Shown: positions 54,301 through 62,498 of the stretch, one piece after another
Layout of the letters: the number at the start of each line of letters is the position of its first letter
Numbering within the stretch: the stretch's first letter is position 1
Origin: Bradyrhizobium iriomotense
Lineage (GTDB): Bacteria; Pseudomonadota; Alphaproteobacteria; Rhizobiales; Xanthobacteraceae
Reading direction: 5' to 3'
Assembly (NCBI RefSeq): GCF_030160715.1
Contig: NZ_BSOW01000016.1
Span: 155,483 to 219,482, forward strand
Length of the DNA: 64,000 nt
Position numbers and translations under genes: made by a program
Notes under the pieces: generated by a model
The model's database searches: none
What the model saw: only the letters and a program-made list of their open reading frames with translations
Told to the model about the DNA's origin: nothing

Positions 54301-54659
54301 GCAAGGGCTATGGTCTCGGCGCACAGTCGATGATCGGCGGCGGCTTCCATGCCTCGTTCTTCACCGCGGCCTGGCCGACCGGCGAATTCGGCGGCATGGG
54401 TCTCGAAGGCTATGTGCGGCTCGGCTTCAGGAAAGAAATGGAGGCGATCGCCGACCCGGTCGAGCGCGAGACCTACTATCGCAACAAGGTCGCCGAGCTC
54501 TACGCCAACGGCAAGGCGGTCTCGATTGCATCCGTGTTCGAGATCGACAACGTCATCGATCCCGCCGAGACACGGCGCTGGATCATGGCGGGCCTGCGCT
54601 CCGTGCCGAATCCGCCCGAGCGCACGGGGAAGAAGCGGCCCTGCATCGATGCGTGGTGA
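51354..54659 (+). CDS. Single-chain acyl-CoA carboxylase (biotin carboxylase, BCCP and carboxyltransferase)
   Basis: 1101 residues combining three parts normally split over two genes. Biotin carboxylase (1-450) begins KLLIANRGEIAIRIARAAAD, has HPGYGFLSENADFA, the ATP-grasp loop KAMAGGGGRGMRVV and EANPRLQVEHTVTEEV. The biotin-carrier domain (about 500-565) has ESMKMEH with the biotin Lys at about 530. The carboxyltransferase (about 600-1101) includes GHMNHKKIDRMLTLAEQWRM and the acyl-CoA region GGFHASFFTAAWPTGEFGGM. It is like the long-chain acyl-CoA carboxylases of single-chain type. It uses ATP and bicarbonate to carboxylate an acyl-CoA of unknown chain length. The sigma-54 regulator downstream may control it. 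Confidence 0.9.
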   Translation: MSFRKLLIANRGEIAIRIARAAADAGIATVAIFPADDALSLHGRVADEAVEIPGRGARAYLDIESVVKTAKQAGCDAVHPGYGFLSENADFAKACATEGITFVGPKAAALELFGDKVAARQLAKRCGVPIIAGTSGPSSLGEIQAFFDSLGKAAAIVIKAMAGGGGRGMRVVEKAADLSEAYARCQSEAKAAFGFDGVYAERLIRKARHIEVQIIGDHHGAISHLWERECTVQRRHQKLIEVAPSPSLSDGLRGRIIEAARQLAAHAAYDNLGTFEFLVDGAAEDSFAFIEANPRLQVEHTVTEEVLGVDLVRAQLAVASGSSLASLGLDQASIPKPRGHAMQLRVNMETLDETGATHPTGGVLAVFEPPSGPGVRVDSFGYAGYKTSAAFDSLLAKVIVHTPGEAWHDVVAKASRALREFRIDGVVTNIPFLQAVLAHPDFKTNRIATDFIDRNIGKLVEAADGAARPLFFAATDKSGDHAAQAHAAQEVPEGTVMVAAPLQGTVVTIQVKEGEIVRPGQQLAVIESMKMEHLVMAEQGGRVTKLAAGDGVTLLHGEPLIYLEPLDVAADSAAKEAEIDLDHIRPDLAELIGRQANTLDENRPASVERRRNTNQRTARENVAQLVDENSFMEYGSLAIAAQRRRRKLDDLIKNTPADGLITGVATVNADKFGPDDARCMVVAYDYTVLAGTQGHMNHKKIDRMLTLAEQWRMPLVFYAEGGGGRPGDTDRLGMTGLDGPSFLQFAKLSGLVPVVGVVSGYCFAGNAAMLGCCDVIIATKNASIGMGGPAMIEGGGLGVYHPAEVGPVSFQSPNGVIDILVEDEEDATRVAQKYLSYFQGALSEWQAADQRLLRRAIPENRLRVYDIRTVIDLIADKDSVLELRRDYGAGMVTAFIRIEGKPFGLIANNPRHLGGAIDADAGDKAARFLQLCDAFDLPVVSLCDTPGFMVGPEAEKTAIVRHVSRMFVTGASLTVPLFGIVLRKGYGLGAQSMIGGGFHASFFTAAWPTGEFGGMGLEGYVRLGFRKEMEAIADPVERETYYRNKVAELYANGKAVSIASVFEIDNVIDPAETRRWIMAGLRSVPNPPERTGKKRPCIDAW

Positions 54660-54953
54660 GTAGGCGCGGCGATTGATGGGTTGCGCTTTGCCCGCCCCTC
54701 GTAGCCGTCTCGATGATGGCATATTGCCAGTGATTTGCCCGACGTGTCAAATGATTTCGTGAAATACGAAGTTCGTCACGCCGGCAGCCGTCGACTCCTT
54801 TGCATGGGGTTGTTTTCGATATTTTGAGGGAAGCCATGCGCTGCGGCATCGCGATCCCGCCGTTTGAGGTGTCTCGGCCGAGCCGGTTCCCGATTGACAT
54901 CCCCGCCTGTACTGCCAGACTTTGCGCAATAATGCAGGGTGGAGACGTCCGCG

Positions 54954-56816
54954 ATGGCCAGCCTGTCGGCCTCGAATCATGTCGCCCGGGTTCTGTCCGT
55001 CGCCACTCACGCGGCCGACGTCGACGCGGAGTCGCGGATCGCCAATTCCTGGCGGCGCTGCCTGATCAACCACAAGCTCGATCCCGCCCGCCAGGGTCCG
55101 CCCCAGACGCTCACCGAAGCCGAGGTGCGGAACGTCGCCGAACCGATGGAACGGCTGATCCGGCTCGCGACGCCGGAGCTCGAGGATCTCGCGCGCGTGC
55201 TGCGCGAGGCCGGCTATTGCGTCAACCTCGCCGATCCCAATGCCACCATGCTCTGGAGCCGGCTGCCGGGCGAGGCCGACACCGAGATCTTCTTGCGGTG
55301 GAAGGTCTATACCGGCTCGAATTTTTCCGAGGCCTTTGAGGGCACCAACGGCCTCGGGACAGCGCTTGCGGAAGAGAAGCCGATCCTGGTGCATCGTGAC
55401 GAGCATTTCCGCGCGCAGTGGAGCATTTTCTCCTGCGCGGTGACGCCGCTCTTCGACGAGGCCGGACGGCTTGGGGGTGCGGTGAACATCACCTCCTGCC
55501 GCGATGATTTGAGCCGAACGGCTCATCAGCTTGCACTCGCGGTCACCATGAAGGCGACCCGGCGGATCGAGGATGTGGTCTTCCGCAATCATTTCCGCGA
55601 CGCCTGGATCGCGACCGTGCCGGGTGATGGCGGCAGCGGACTGGTCGCCTATGACGACGACCGCCGCATCGTCGGCGCCTGCCGTTCGGCGCGCGCGATG
55701 CTAGGGCTGACCGATGGCCTGATCGCATCCGGCATCGAGCTGTCGCATTACGTCAAATTCGATGCAGCGCGCGCGATGGACGAGATTGTCGAGCTGCGTC
55801 GCGCCGACGGTCGTCCGCTGGGCCAGGGGCATGTGGCGCCGCCGCTGCGCGCAAGACCGCCCGGTCGTCAGCCGGTCGCGCGCCGCGAGGCTCCCGCGGG
55901 CCGGTTCGAGGGCTTGAACAGGCTTGCGGGCAGCGATCCCGGCCTGGTCAGAAGCGTGAAGCGGCTGAGGAGCATCGGCGATCGTAATCTGCCGATCCTG
56001 CTGCATGGCGAGACCGGCGTAGGCAAGGATGCCTTCGCGCGCGCCATTCATGCGGCAAGCAGCCGCGCGCGCAGCAATTACGTCGCGCTGAATTGCGCGG
56101 CGATGCCGGAGAGCCTGATCGATGCCGAACTGTTCGGCTATGAGGCCGGCGCCTTCACCGGCGCGCGGCGCGAGGGCTCGAAGGGGCTGATCGTACAAGC
56201 CGACGGCGGCACGCTGTTCCTGGACGAGATCGGCGACATGCCGATCGCGCTCCAGACCCGCCTGCTGCGCGTCCTGGAGAACCGCGAGGTCTGGCCGCTC
56301 GGCGCGCTCAAGCCCACAGCCGTCGACATCCGCCTGATCAGCGCCACCCATCGCGATCTCGGCCGCATGGCGGAGGAGGGCGCCTTCCGCACCGATCTGT
56401 ATTTCCGACTGCGCGGCATGGAGATTCGGCTGCCGGCGTTGCGCGAGCGCGCCGACAGGGCGGATGTGATCGCCGACATCGCGGTCGAGGAGGCATCGGG
56501 TTGCAGGCTGTCGGCCGCAGCGTGGTCGGCACTGCTGGCCTATCCGTTTCCCGGCAACATGCGTCAGCTCCGCCATGTGCTGCGGCTCGCCGGCTGCACC
56601 GCCGAGGACGGCGTCATCAGCGATACCGATCTCGATCTGCCGCCGTTCGGCGGCCGTACCAGTGAGCCGGATCTTATGGCCGCCGAACGCGCGACGATCG
56701 TCGAGGCGCTGCGCAGGCACGGCGGCCGCGTTACCGAGGCAGCAAAGGCGCTCCGCCTCAGCCGCGCCACGCTCTATCGCAAGATCAGGCAGTTGAAGAT
56801 CGACACCGCGCAGTAG
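54954..56816 (+). CDS. AcoR-like sigma-54-dependent activator
   Basis: 620 residues from the ATG at 54954 (GGAG 9 bases upstream; a GTG at 54939 is an alternative). The N-terminal GAF-like sensor (about 70-210) has AFEGTNGLGTALAEEKPILV and HRDEHFRAQWSIFSCAVTPL, as in AcoR of acetoin-type regulators. The AAA+ domain follows: GETGVGKD near 352, GAFTGA at 399-404 (canonical), ADGGTLFLDEIGDMPIALQT, and PGNMRQLRHVLRLAG. The C-terminus has a Fis-type HTH (GRVTEAAKALRLSRATLYRK). It contrasts with the sensor-less activator at 13081. It probably responds to a small metabolite; the target could be the adjacent carboxylase gene. Confidence 0.9.
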   Translation: MASLSASNHVARVLSVATHAADVDAESRIANSWRRCLINHKLDPARQGPPQTLTEAEVRNVAEPMERLIRLATPELEDLARVLREAGYCVNLADPNATMLWSRLPGEADTEIFLRWKVYTGSNFSEAFEGTNGLGTALAEEKPILVHRDEHFRAQWSIFSCAVTPLFDEAGRLGGAVNITSCRDDLSRTAHQLALAVTMKATRRIEDVVFRNHFRDAWIATVPGDGGSGLVAYDDDRRIVGACRSARAMLGLTDGLIASGIELSHYVKFDAARAMDEIVELRRADGRPLGQGHVAPPLRARPPGRQPVARREAPAGRFEGLNRLAGSDPGLVRSVKRLRSIGDRNLPILLHGETGVGKDAFARAIHAASSRARSNYVALNCAAMPESLIDAELFGYEAGAFTGARREGSKGLIVQADGGTLFLDEIGDMPIALQTRLLRVLENREVWPLGALKPTAVDIRLISATHRDLGRMAEEGAFRTDLYFRLRGMEIRLPALRERADRADVIADIAVEEASGCRLSAAAWSALLAYPFPGNMRQLRHVLRLAGCTAEDGVISDTDLDLPPFGGRTSEPDLMAAERATIVEALRRHGGRVTEAAKALRLSRATLYRKIRQLKIDTAQ

Positions 56817-56856
56817 CGCTGGCGAATGCGTCAGATCTGAGGAGCGTGCTCGCATC

Positions 56857-58512
56857 ATGTTCAAGCGTGCCGCAACATCACGGGGGAGCGTACCGGCTTC
56901 AGGCCTTCGCCGGCCGACGTCCTCGCTTCGTTCCGCGACACGAGAGCCGCGACGGCTGATGCGGTCGGCTTGCGCCTGCGGCGGAACCTGTCCGCGCTGT
57001 ACCGGCGATGCCCTCGAACACGAGGCCGATCGCGCGGCCGATCAGATCGTGAATGGCGCGGGCCCGGCACCGGTATTGTCGCAAGCCGTGGCTGCCAGCG
57101 CGGCGTCCGGGCCCGAGACGCTGCCCATCGTCCGCGACGTCCTGCGCTCGCACGGCGAGCCGCTGGATGCCGCAACGCGCGCTGTCATGGAGCCGGGTTT
57201 CGGCCACGACTTCGGTCGCGTGCGCATCCATAAGGACGCACCGGCAGAAGGCGCCGCGGCTGCGCTCGGTGCGGCGGCCTTTACATTCGGTCATCACATC
57301 GCCTTTGCGCGCGATCGGTTTCGATCCGGCGCCTCGCAATTGATGGCGCACGAGCTGGCGCACACCGTCCAGCAGGCCGCAACCTCGCCGCAGCTGGCGC
57401 TGAAGCCCGACCCCGAAACACCCGGGCCGGAGGTCGTGCGTTCGGCGTTCGATGGCGCGCTGCTCGGCAACGACCGTCAGGACAGGCAGATCCTGGTCAA
57501 GCGCGAGGTCGGCGATCCCGGCGGCTACGACGACAGGCTGCAAGCCATCGCGGTAGCGCGACTGGGCAAGGCCGAACCTGCCGCGGTCGCGCTCGACAAG
57601 AGCGACAAATGGCATGCGTTCGAGACGACGACTGGGATCGATGTCGAAGCCGCCAGCGCAAACGATCCCGTTGCCAAGGCCGCCGAGGCGCGCGCGCGCA
57701 AGGGCATCCCCTTCAAGCAGGTCGAATTCCTGCCATCGCTGAGCGGCATCGAAGCCTCCAAGAAGGGCCCAGATACGACGCGCGCGGCGTATGTCCTCGG
57801 CGTCGGGGAGTCCGAGATCGCATTCCACAAGCGCCCGTCCGAGCGAGAGGCCGGGAAGATCAATTTGACGGAGAATCCCGGACCAGGCGCCAATTCCGAT
57901 GCCCGGCACGGGGCTGCTGCCGGCCAGGAGCCGGGCTTCAAGCCGGGCATGATCACCGCCTTCGACATCGACAAGGCCGATCTCGATACGCCCACCCGCG
58001 CGCAAGGTGCCCTGTTTCACGAAGTCACGCATCTCAAGGATTTCGAGATGGCGCAGCGATGGGTCGATCTCTACCAGACCGAGACCAAGCGCATGTTCGT
58101 CGGCGGGCCTGGTCTGAAATATTTCCAGAAGTGGATCGATGAGCAGGCAGCGAAGAAGCCTCCGCGGCTCTCCGCTGCGGAGGCCGAACTCGTGGTGGAT
58201 ATCGCGGCCGACGTCTCGGCCACCACGGAGGCCCGCGCCAATATCCGCACCTTCCTGGAGTTCTTCCGCGCCGGACTGTTCGACGATGCAACCCGGGCGC
58301 TCACCAACTATGCGGCAGCGCTGCCGCCGGTGGGCCGCGAATACGGGACGCCGCCGCAGGGATCGCCCGTCATTGCCGAGTTGACCAATGAGCTGAAGGC
58401 GGCCTTCAAGCGGGCGAGCAAGGAGCGGAAATCGCAGTTCGAAGCTGCGATGGCCGCGGCGCGGAAGGCAAACAAGGACGCGTGGTTCTCGACGATTGCG
58501 TTCGGACGGTGA
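56857..58512 (+). CDS. DUF4157 cargo protein 5, outside the eCIS locus
   Basis: 551 residues; GAGGAGCG upstream. The leader MFKRAATSRGSVPASG and RLMRSACACGGTCPRC (34-49) matches those of the eCIS cargo genes 12 kb away. The DUF4157 domain has MEPGFGHDFGRVRIH and HELAH at 165-169. The C-terminal region carries a second zincin-like motif HEVTH at 388-392 in FHEVTHLKDFEMAQRW, preceded by a helical-beta region and followed by Asp/Glu helices (LVVDIAADVSATTEARANIR). It starts 40 bases after the AcoR-like gene stop on the same strand. No eCIS structural gene is adjacent. It is probably an orphan cargo gene of the same system. Confidence 0.83.
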   Translation: MFKRAATSRGSVPASGLRRPTSSLRSATREPRRLMRSACACGGTCPRCTGDALEHEADRAADQIVNGAGPAPVLSQAVAASAASGPETLPIVRDVLRSHGEPLDAATRAVMEPGFGHDFGRVRIHKDAPAEGAAAALGAAAFTFGHHIAFARDRFRSGASQLMAHELAHTVQQAATSPQLALKPDPETPGPEVVRSAFDGALLGNDRQDRQILVKREVGDPGGYDDRLQAIAVARLGKAEPAAVALDKSDKWHAFETTTGIDVEAASANDPVAKAAEARARKGIPFKQVEFLPSLSGIEASKKGPDTTRAAYVLGVGESEIAFHKRPSEREAGKINLTENPGPGANSDARHGAAAGQEPGFKPGMITAFDIDKADLDTPTRAQGALFHEVTHLKDFEMAQRWVDLYQTETKRMFVGGPGLKYFQKWIDEQAAKKPPRLSAAEAELVVDIAADVSATTEARANIRTFLEFFRAGLFDDATRALTNYAAALPPVGREYGTPPQGSPVIAELTNELKAAFKRASKERKSQFEAAMAAARKANKDAWFSTIAFGR

Positions 58513-58534
58513 ACGTCGGCGAAGCGTGCATTGG

Positions 58535-59089
58535 CTAGGAGAAATCGCTCCAGCTCAGGTGCCGCGCGTCGAGATCGCCGAGCGTGACGGCATCGCGGAT
58601 CTCCTGCGGTGTATGAAACGCGCTGCGGAGATATACGAGCGGCGTGGCCAGCGCGGAATGCGTGACGCTGCGCACCTCGCCGACGAAGATCGAATGCGTC
58701 TTGGTCTCGAACTCCTGCGCCAGCACGCAATCGAATGCGGCGACCGCATCCATCAGCAGCGGGGTGCCCGTGACGCCTTGCGTCCATTGCCCGAACGCAA
58801 AGCGGTCGTCGCCGTTGACGCCCTTCTGTCCGCTGAAGGTCAGCGCCAGCAGCGCGTGGTCCTCACTGAGGAAGTTGACCGCGAACGCGCCGTCCTCGCG
58901 GATGCGCGCATGGGCGCTGGCATTGCGGTTGACGCAGGCGATTAGCGACGGCGGATTGTCCGACAGCGAGCACGCCGAGGTCACCGTCAGTCCGGTGCGC
59001 TTGCCGTCGTCAGTACCGACCGTCACCAGCGCAACCGCGCCGGCGCATTGCCGCATCGCTTGCTTGAAGTCTTTTGCATCGATGGTCAC
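58535..59089 (-). CDS. Flavin reductase (HpaC/DIM6-NTAB family)
   Basis: 184 residues from a GTG start at 59089 (GGAG 7 bases upstream), chosen over longer starts that overlap the neighbour gene. The pattern FKQAMRQCAGAVALVTVGTD, GLTVTSACSLSDNPPSLIAC, GAFAVNFLSEDHALLALTFS and GEVRSVTHSALATPLVYLRS is that of short-chain NAD(P)H:FMN/FAD reductases. It supplies reduced flavin to the luciferase-like monooxygenase encoded 58 bases upstream on the same strand. Confidence 0.9.
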   Translation of the reverse strand: MTIDAKDFKQAMRQCAGAVALVTVGTDDGKRTGLTVTSACSLSDNPPSLIACVNRNASAHARIREDGAFAVNFLSEDHALLALTFSGQKGVNGDDRFAFGQWTQGVTGTPLLMDAVAAFDCVLAQEFETKTHSIFVGEVRSVTHSALATPLVYLRSAFHTPQEIRDAVTLGDLDARHLSWSDFS

Positions 59090-59147
59090 GCATGATCTCC
59101 ACGAATGAGAGCGGGTGCGGAATGGTCGTCCCGCACCCGCGCTGTCG

Positions 59148-60245
59148 TCACGCCGCCTTGCGCGCGCTGCCAAGATGTTTCAGCCGCGGCATCACCTCGT
59201 TCTTCAGCAGCGCCAGCGAGTGGTGCCAGGCTTCCGGCTTGTGCTTGTAGTCGAAGCCGAACACCAGGAGCACGCCGAAACCGCCGACCTCCTCGTAGAT
59301 CTTCTCGATCTTCTCGGCCACGGTCGAGGGCGAGCCGACGATCCAGTTGCGCTTGGCACAATATTCGACGGTGACGTCGCTGTCGGGTACCTCGGGTGCG
59401 TGCTTCAGGTAGTCCTTGAAGCCGAAATGGCCGAGCAGCGGCAGGAAATATTCGCTCATCATCCGGCCCATCATGTCGCCGGTCGAGAGCTTCCAGGCCT
59501 CCTCGTCGGTGTCGGCGACGAACACCTCGCGCACCAGCCGCCAATCGCTGCGGTTCGGCTTGCGGCCGGTCTTGGCGGCGCCGATCTCGACGGAGTCCCA
59601 ATGGCTGCCGACATAGGCCGGATTGAGATTGAGGCTCATCGGGATGAAGCCGCGCTCGCCGGCAAGCTTGAGCGTGTCCGAGTTCTTCGACAGGCCGGCG
59701 ACGCCGATCGGCGGATGCGGCGCCTGCACCGGCTTGATGTGGGGTTTCAGGAAATCGAACATCGTGTCCGGCTTGGTCACCGTCCAGTATTTGCCCTTGT
59801 GGGTGAAGGGCGCAGGCTCGGTCCAGAGTTTTAGGATGATCTCCAGCGCCTCGCGCGTCATCTCGCGGTTCTGCCCGCTCATGCCGTCGACGTTGAACAT
59901 CGCCCAGTCGCTCGGCAGGCCCGAGGCCGCGACGCCGAAATTCAGACGCCCTTCCGAGAGGTGATCGAGCATCGCGACGCGATTGGCGAGCTCGGCCGGG
60001 TGGTGATAGGGCAACAGGAAGCCGCCCGGCCCGATGCGGATGTTCTTGGTCTGCAACAGCGCCTGCGCGATCAGAAGGTCGGGCGTGGGATTGGGCTCCC
60101 AGGGCGCGGTGTGATGCTCGCCGATCCAGGCTTCCTGGTAGCCGAGCTCGTCGAGCCAGCGCATCGTCTGGAGGTCCCAGTCGTTTCCTTCCTTCAAGCC
60201 GCACTCCGGCGGATGCGAAGGCATCGTGAAATAGCCGATCTCCAT
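59148..60245 (-). CDS. LLM-class (luciferase-like) flavin-dependent monooxygenase
   Basis: 365 residues from the ATG at 60245 (GAGGAAAC upstream). Luciferase-like barrel features: MEIGYFTMPSHPPECGLKEG, WDLQTMRWLDELGYQEAWIG, EHHTAPWEPNPTPDLLIAQA, RIGPGGFLLPYHHPAELANR and FGVAASGLPSDWAMF. It oxidises an unknown organic substrate with FMNH2 provided by the flavin reductase. It is transcribed divergently from dgoK across a region with a dyad. The two genes form a two-component monooxygenase. Confidence 0.9.
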   Translation of the reverse strand: MEIGYFTMPSHPPECGLKEGNDWDLQTMRWLDELGYQEAWIGEHHTAPWEPNPTPDLLIAQALLQTKNIRIGPGGFLLPYHHPAELANRVAMLDHLSEGRLNFGVAASGLPSDWAMFNVDGMSGQNREMTREALEIILKLWTEPAPFTHKGKYWTVTKPDTMFDFLKPHIKPVQAPHPPIGVAGLSKNSDTLKLAGERGFIPMSLNLNPAYVGSHWDSVEIGAAKTGRKPNRSDWRLVREVFVADTDEEAWKLSTGDMMGRMMSEYFLPLLGHFGFKDYLKHAPEVPDSDVTVEYCAKRNWIVGSPSTVAEKIEKIYEEVGGFGVLLVFGFDYKHKPEAWHHSLALLKNEVMPRLKHLGSARKAA

Positions 60246-60396
60246 GGTGTTTCCTCGTTCAGTTGTTGACGCGTCTTGGCTGCGCGGTTCCGGCAAATGA
60301 GCAAGCGGTGTGCCAGCGATGCGGGCATGCAGCCGGGCGAGAAAGGGCTGGTTTGCGCGAGCAATAGTCGATATCTGGGGGACGGATGCACGAGTG

Positions 60397-60420
60397 ATCG
60401 TCTCATTGTCGCGAGACGAT
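60397..60420. promoter_or_regulatory. Candidate operator dyad between the monooxygenase and dgoK
   Basis: A perfect 8-base inverted repeat ATCGTCTC-N8-GAGACGAT lies 71 bases before the dgoK start and in the shared divergent region. No cognate regulator gene is next to it. It could bind a GntR/IclR-type regulator of the galactonate genes. Inference only. Confidence 0.4.
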
Positions 60421-60490
60421 GTCTTGGCGGTGAGACAAGGCGAGCCATGATGTCAGGACCAGACGATCAGATCAGGGGACGCGGGGTATC

Positions 60491-61405
60491 ATGACGGAAG
60501 CTGCCTATGTCGCGGTGGATTGGGGCACCACGAGCTTCCGGCTTTGGCTGGTCGACCGCGACGGCCGGGTTTTGGCTGAGCGCCGCAGCAGCGAAGGCAT
60601 GATGGCATCGGCCAAGTCAGGTTTTGCCGCCGTGCTGCAATCGCATCTGGATGCGGTCGGTGCGGAAAGCGAGCTGCCTGTGCTGATCTGCGGCATGGCC
60701 GGCGCCCGCCAGGGCTGGGTTGAAGCCGGCTATGTCGATACCCCGGCGCCGCTTGCTGCGATCCTCGCGCGCGCGGTTCCGGTTGCCGGACAGTCGCGCG
60801 ACATTCGCATTCTGCCGGGAATTGCGCAGCGTGACGCCGGCGCACCGGATGTGATGCGAGGCGAGGAAACCCAGTTGCTCGGGGCGCTCGGTCTCGATGC
60901 TGCCGGCGAAGCGCTGGTCTGCATGCCCGGCACGCATTCGAAATGGGTCAGCGTCAGCGGCGGAACGGTTGCGCGTTTTGCCACCTTCATGACGGGCGAG
61001 CTCTTCAGCGTCGTCTCGCGCGAGACGATCCTCTCGCACGCGGTCGCCGGTGCCGATGACACGGAAGACCGTGAGGCGTTCAGGTCAGCGGTTGCGGCTG
61101 GGTTCAAGACCCCGGCATCCGCGGCCAATCTTCTGTTCCAGGTGCGGTCGCGGCAGCTCCTGTTCGGCGGCACGCCGGCTGCGGCGCGCGAGACCATCTC
61201 GGGCACCCTGATCGGGATCGAGCTCGCGGCGGGACTCGCGCACGGCCGGCCGCAGAGCGGCATCAGGCTGGTTGCATCGGGGCGGCTGGAGATGCTGTAT
61301 CGGCTGGCGTTTGAAACACTTGGCGTTGCGGTCGAGCCGATCGACGCCGACGAGGCGGTGCGCCGCGGCCTTGCGATGGCGGCGCGCGCCATCTGGGCGA
61401 GATAG
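60491..61405 (+). CDS. dgoK: 2-dehydro-3-deoxygalactonokinase
   Basis: 304 residues. Kinase features: AAYVAVDWGTTSFRLWLVDR at the start, GMAGARQGWVEAGY, the MRGEETQLLGAL run and MPGTHSKWVSV with GTVARFATFMTGELFSVVS. DgoK phosphorylates 2-dehydro-3-deoxy-galactonate on C6, the middle step of the De Ley-Doudoroff galactonate pathway. The dgoA aldolase follows 13 bases on. No galactonate dehydratase is in the window. Confidence 0.9.
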   Translation: MTEAAYVAVDWGTTSFRLWLVDRDGRVLAERRSSEGMMASAKSGFAAVLQSHLDAVGAESELPVLICGMAGARQGWVEAGYVDTPAPLAAILARAVPVAGQSRDIRILPGIAQRDAGAPDVMRGEETQLLGALGLDAAGEALVCMPGTHSKWVSVSGGTVARFATFMTGELFSVVSRETILSHAVAGADDTEDREAFRSAVAAGFKTPASAANLLFQVRSRQLLFGGTPAAARETISGTLIGIELAAGLAHGRPQSGIRLVASGRLEMLYRLAFETLGVAVEPIDADEAVRRGLAMAARAIWAR

Positions 61406-61418
61406 AAGGATCCTTCGC

Positions 61419-62051
61419 ATGAGCGTGCCATTTCCGACCATGAAGCGTCCGCTGGTCGCAATCCTGCGCGGCGTGAAGCCCGACGAGGCCGACGATATCG
61501 TCAGCGTGCTGATCGAGGCCGGCATGACCGCGATCGAAATTCCGCTGAACTCGCCTGATCCGTTCCGCTCGATCGAGATCGCGGTCAAGCGCGCGCCGGC
61601 CGGTGTTCTGGTCGGCGCAGGCACGGTGCTCACGACCGCCGACGTCGACCGGCTCAATGAGGCCGGCGGCAAGCTGCTGGTGGCCCCGAATGTCGACACG
61701 CAGGTGATTGCGCGTGCGCATGAGCACGGCATGGTGACCATGCCCGGTGTGTTCTCGCCAACCGAGGCGTTGCTTGCGGCACGCGCCGGCGCATCGAGCC
61801 TTAAATTCTTTCCGGCCAGCGTGCTGGGTGCCGCGGGCATTGCCGCGATCCGCACCGTGTTGCCCGCCAGCGCAATGATCGCCGCCGTCGGCGGGGTCTC
61901 CGACCAGAACTTTGCCGAATACGTCAAAAGCGGCGTTCGTGCCTTTGGCCTTGGCAGCAGCCTCTACAAGCCGGGCATGACCGCAGCCGATGTCGCTGCG
62001 CGCGCACACGCGACGATCGCGGCCTATGATCTCGCGATTGGGGGCGCGTGA
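61419..62051 (+). CDS. dgoA: 2-dehydro-3-deoxy-6-phosphogalactonate aldolase
   Basis: 210 residues from the ATG at 61419. It follows the KDPG/KDPGal aldolase pattern: LVAILRGVKPDEADDIVSVL, EIPLNSPDPFRSIEIAVKRA, LVGAGTVLTTADVDRLNEAG and SSLKFFPASVLGAAGIAAIR with the Schiff-base Lys in LKFFPA. The enzyme splits KDPGal to pyruvate and glyceraldehyde-3-phosphate, the last step after DgoK. It ends convergent with the membrane-protein gene at 62070. Confidence 0.9.
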   Translation: MSVPFPTMKRPLVAILRGVKPDEADDIVSVLIEAGMTAIEIPLNSPDPFRSIEIAVKRAPAGVLVGAGTVLTTADVDRLNEAGGKLLVAPNVDTQVIARAHEHGMVTMPGVFSPTEALLAARAGASSLKFFPASVLGAAGIAAIRTVLPASAMIAAVGGVSDQNFAEYVKSGVRAFGLGSSLYKPGMTAADVAARAHATIAAYDLAIGGA

Positions 62052-62069
62052 GAGCGGGGCGTCTCAGCT

Positions 62070-62429
62070 TCATCTTGCCGAAGGCCACACCAGTCGTTCG
62101 TGCCGGCGCGCAAAGCGCTGCCAGTGCAGCACCGCGCCGACCAGCAGCGCAGGCACGAAGCCGAGGACAACGAGGAAATTCGGCAGCGGTTTTGGCGAAA
62201 TGAACTCGATGGCGATGTCCGAGATCAGCCACAGCGCGGCAAACAGCACCGCGAAATCGGTCCGCGGAAAGCGCAGATAATAGAAGATCGCGGTGATGAT
62301 GACAGCGGGCCCGATCGCGATGCCGATCATGACCGCCGTCAGCTCCTTCGGCGTCAGCGCGTCCAGCACCATCGACGCCAACAGCCATATGGCGGCGAAC
62401 ATGGCGATGATGTCGATCGGGTGCCGCAA
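62070..62429 (-). CDS. Small membrane protein of unknown function
   Basis: 119 residues from a TTG at 62429, which has AGGAG 10 bases before it; a TTG at 62486 is an alternative without one. Four hydrophobic segments are visible (IIAMFAAIWLLASMVLD, AVMIGIAIGPAVIITAIFYY, FAVLFAALWLISDIAIEFI, FLVVLGFVPALLVGAVLHW). The C-terminus is basic (QRFARRHERL). No family recognised. It lies just downstream of the tandem hot-dog thioesterase gene on the same strand. Confidence 0.65.
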   Translation of the reverse strand: MRHPIDIIAMFAAIWLLASMVLDALTPKELTAVMIGIAIGPAVIITAIFYYLRFPRTDFAVLFAALWLISDIAIEFISPKPLPNFLVVLGFVPALLVGAVLHWQRFARRHERLVWPSAR

Positions 62430-62498
62430 TCGGATACCGCTCCTGGGAGACCGCGTTATCGTTGTGGCGCGCGCCCCGATCGTCAAGCCCCAATGCGC

